From: Streptosporangiaceae bacterium
GTDB taxonomy: Bacteria; Actinomycetota; Actinomycetes; Streptosporangiales; Streptosporangiaceae
Assembly: GCA_030045295.1 (NCBI GenBank)
Contig: JASIGD010000614.1
Coordinates: 1 to 23,332, forward strand
DNA: 23,332 bases
Direction: 5' to 3'
This document shows, one piece after another, positions 22,035 to 23,332 of the stretch. Every line of letters begins with the position of its first letter. The stretch's first letter is position 1. The notes below the pieces were generated by a model. It was not told the DNA's origin, did no database searches, and was given only the letters and a program-made list of their open reading frames with translations. The translations under genes and the position numbers were made by a program.

Positions 22035-23133
22035 CGGGGGAGCCTGCCTGGGGGGAGATCTTGCGGTGGGCGAGCAGGGCCATCAAGATCCACCCGCCGA
22101 TGAGGATCATCCAGAAGTTGACCAGGCGGTACGCGAGCACCGCGGCCAGCGCCGTCGACCTGTGCAGCCCGGCGGCGGTCAGCGCGGCCGTCAGGGCCAG
22201 CTCGACGAGCGCGAATCCCCCTGGCGTGATTCCGGTGCTGCCGACGGCGGCTCCGGCCCCGTAGACCAGCAGCAGGCTGTGCCAGGGAACGGGCTGGCCG
22301 GTGGCCCGGATCGCGCAGGCCAGGGCACCGCAGTCCGCGGCCCAATTCAGCACGGCCAGCCCGAATACCTCGGCGTACCCCAGCCGGGGCAGCCGCAGGC
22401 TGGCGACGCGATCGAGGAACTCATCCAGACCGTCAACGCCGTGGGTCGGAACGCCGAAGATGCTCCTGGACAGGCCGACCAGCCAGGCGATGGCCTGGTG
22501 CAGGAGCTTGCGGAAGTTCTCGTAGCGCAGCGCGAGCAGGACGGTGGCACCCGGGATGATGAAGATGAACGCCCCGAAGAGCCCGGCCGCGCTGGCCAGC
22601 GACGCGTTGCCCGCCAGCGCGCCGATCACCAGCAGCAGGGCGAGCGCGGAGGTGGAGAAGATCGCCGACACGGCGAGCATCCACCCGGTGGTCGCGGCGT
22701 CCACGCCGTGCCTGCGGAACTGGCGGTACGAGAAGACCATGGCCAGTTCGGCCCCGGCGAACGGCACCGAGATCGACAGCGCGTTCGCCGCGTAGGTGAT
22801 CGCCATCACCGAGCGGAAGCTGGCAGGCTGGCCGTTGCCGCGTATCAGCAGCAGCCTGCTGAGCCCGAAGCTCGACAGCGAGACAATCTCCGACGCCAGG
22901 GCCAGCAGGAACCACGCCCAGTTCAGGTGGGCCAGTACGTGCAGCGACTCGGCCAGGGTGTGGCGCTCGACCACGATCACGCTGACCAGGACCCCGATAG
23001 CCAGGCAGGCGAGCAGGGTCCGCCGCACCCCGTACCGGCCGCCGGCGCGCGCCGATACCGGATGCTGATCTGACAGTACTGGTCCTGCGGCTTCCGCGCC
23101 GGGCTCGGCCGGGGCGTCCACCTCGTCGGTCAA
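22000..23133 (-). CDS. UPF0104/LPG-synthase-TM-like integral membrane protein
   Basis: A polytopic membrane protein of the family that includes the flippase domain of lysylphosphatidylglycerol synthase and YbhN/AglD-like proteins. About eight membrane segments are visible, beginning TLLACLAIGVLVSVIVV and ending NFWMILIGGWILMALLA, with the family signature GSTGITPGGFALVELALTAAL. There is no soluble aminoacyl-transferase domain, so it does not make lysyl-lipid by itself. The frame extends to an ATG at 23262, but TTG 23133 has GGAGC seven bases upstream and gives MTDEVDAPAEPG, while the extension is unlike coding sequence and would nearly touch the divergent gene. The P450 gene overlaps its 3' end. 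Confidence 0.78.
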   Translation of the reverse strand: MTDEVDAPAEPGAEAAGPVLSDQHPVSARAGGRYGVRRTLLACLAIGVLVSVIVVERHTLAESLHVLAHLNWAWFLLALASEIVSLSSFGLSRLLLIRGNGQPASFRSVMAITYAANALSISVPFAGAELAMVFSYRQFRRHGVDAATTGWMLAVSAIFSTSALALLLVIGALAGNASLASAAGLFGAFIFIIPGATVLLALRYENFRKLLHQAIAWLVGLSRSIFGVPTHGVDGLDEFLDRVASLRLPRLGYAEVFGLAVLNWAADCGALACAIRATGQPVPWHSLLLVYGAGAAVGSTGITPGGFALVELALTAALTAAGLHRSTALAAVLAYRLVNFWMILIGGWILMALLAHRKISPQAGSPGAREHSPGHGG

Positions 23134-23264
23134 GGCAGCCGCTCCGCGCGCGTGGGCCTGGGGACCGACGAGGTAGACGGCATCATGGGACAAAATACCC
23201 CGGATCGGTCGGGAAACGTAGAGGCGGCGGGGCAGGCGGGGCCTCGGGTGGCAGACTCTCATGG
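23134..23264. promoter_or_regulatory. Divergent promoter region between the membrane protein and the aldo/keto reductase
   Basis: The only AT-rich spot is 23190-23198 (TATTTT on the minus strand), a possible -10 box for the leftward gene about 60 bases before its TTG start. The rightward gene starts at GTG 23265 with no ribosome binding site in view, so it may be leaderless. Confidence 0.35.
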
Positions 23265-23332
23265 GTGACCTCAGGGGCGATCCCCGCGGCGGCCGCGGGC
23301 ACCTGGACGCTGGGCGACCTGACGGTCAACCG
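23265..23332 (+). CDS. Aldo/keto reductase, N-terminal fragment cut by the window edge
   Basis: From the GTG at 23265 the frame reads through to the window end with no stop, giving 22 codons: MTSGAIPAAAAGTWTLGDLT and then VNR. The segment TWTLGDLTVNR is the usual lead into the first strand of actinobacterial aldo/keto reductases (normally followed by a GFGAMRL-type sequence). Only this short piece is visible, so the call rests on pattern memory. Confidence 0.5.
   Translation, partial: MTSGAIPAAAAGTWTLGDLTVN

Overview
The window is GC-rich throughout, uses many GTG starts (and two likely TTG starts), has several stop/start-overlapping gene pairs, and encodes RbpA, a family restricted to Actinobacteria. 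It is therefore a chromosomal stretch of an actinomycete. No phage, insertion-sequence or conjugation gene is visible. I cannot name the genus; a Streptosporangiales-like organism is only a guess. Both ends cut through genes: a tandem acetyltransferase on the left and an aldo/keto reductase N-terminus on the right.

Left third (961-6539): a lysine beta-pathway (lysine 'fermentation') locus. kamA (lysine 2,3-aminomutase) reads left. The tightly coupled operon kdd-kamD-kamE-kal reads right, with a stop/start overlap at every junction. Together they cover L-lysine to L-beta-lysine (KamA), on to 3,5-diaminohexanoate (KamDE, cobalamin- and PLP-dependent, judged from KamE), on to 3-keto-5-aminohexanoate (Kdd), plus the later deamination of 3-aminobutyryl-CoA (Kal). 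The cleavage enzyme Kce, the CoA-transferase and the mutase reactivase are not in the window. The divergent control region (2386-2714) holds an AT-rich promoter island with two imperfect palindromes and a kamA leader that can fold into four consecutive hairpins and matches no riboswitch I know. A terminator follows kal. Next come a MarR regulator and two related palindromic operator-like elements, one upstream of marR and one in the next intergenic region.

Middle (7100-15990): small housekeeping and hypothetical genes. These are a small conserved protein with an inverted remnant of a paralogue nearby, a methyltransferase whose frame has lost its natural stop, a CBS-pair protein with a small partner, a polyprenol-phosphate mannosyltransferase-like GT2 enzyme, rbpA with a textbook SigR promoter, a glycerophosphodiesterase, a leftward cluster (membrane protein, DUF3817, RsmC-like methyltransferase, TrmH-type methyltransferase), and a rightward unit of a small unknown protein, a zinc-type adenylate kinase and a divergent PRPP synthetase.

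Right third (15990-23332): an oligopeptidase B whose C-terminal frame was shifted by a 25-bp tandem duplication at the prs 3' end; a DyP peroxidase with an encapsulin-targeting tail followed directly by its family 1 encapsulin shell gene (a peroxidase-loaded nanocompartment); an acidic small protein; a cytochrome P450; and a UPF0104-type membrane protein divergent from an aldo/keto reductase.

The most interesting systems are the lysine aminomutase locus with its structured leader, the encapsulated peroxidase operon, and two places where convergent genes have lost their expected stop codons.
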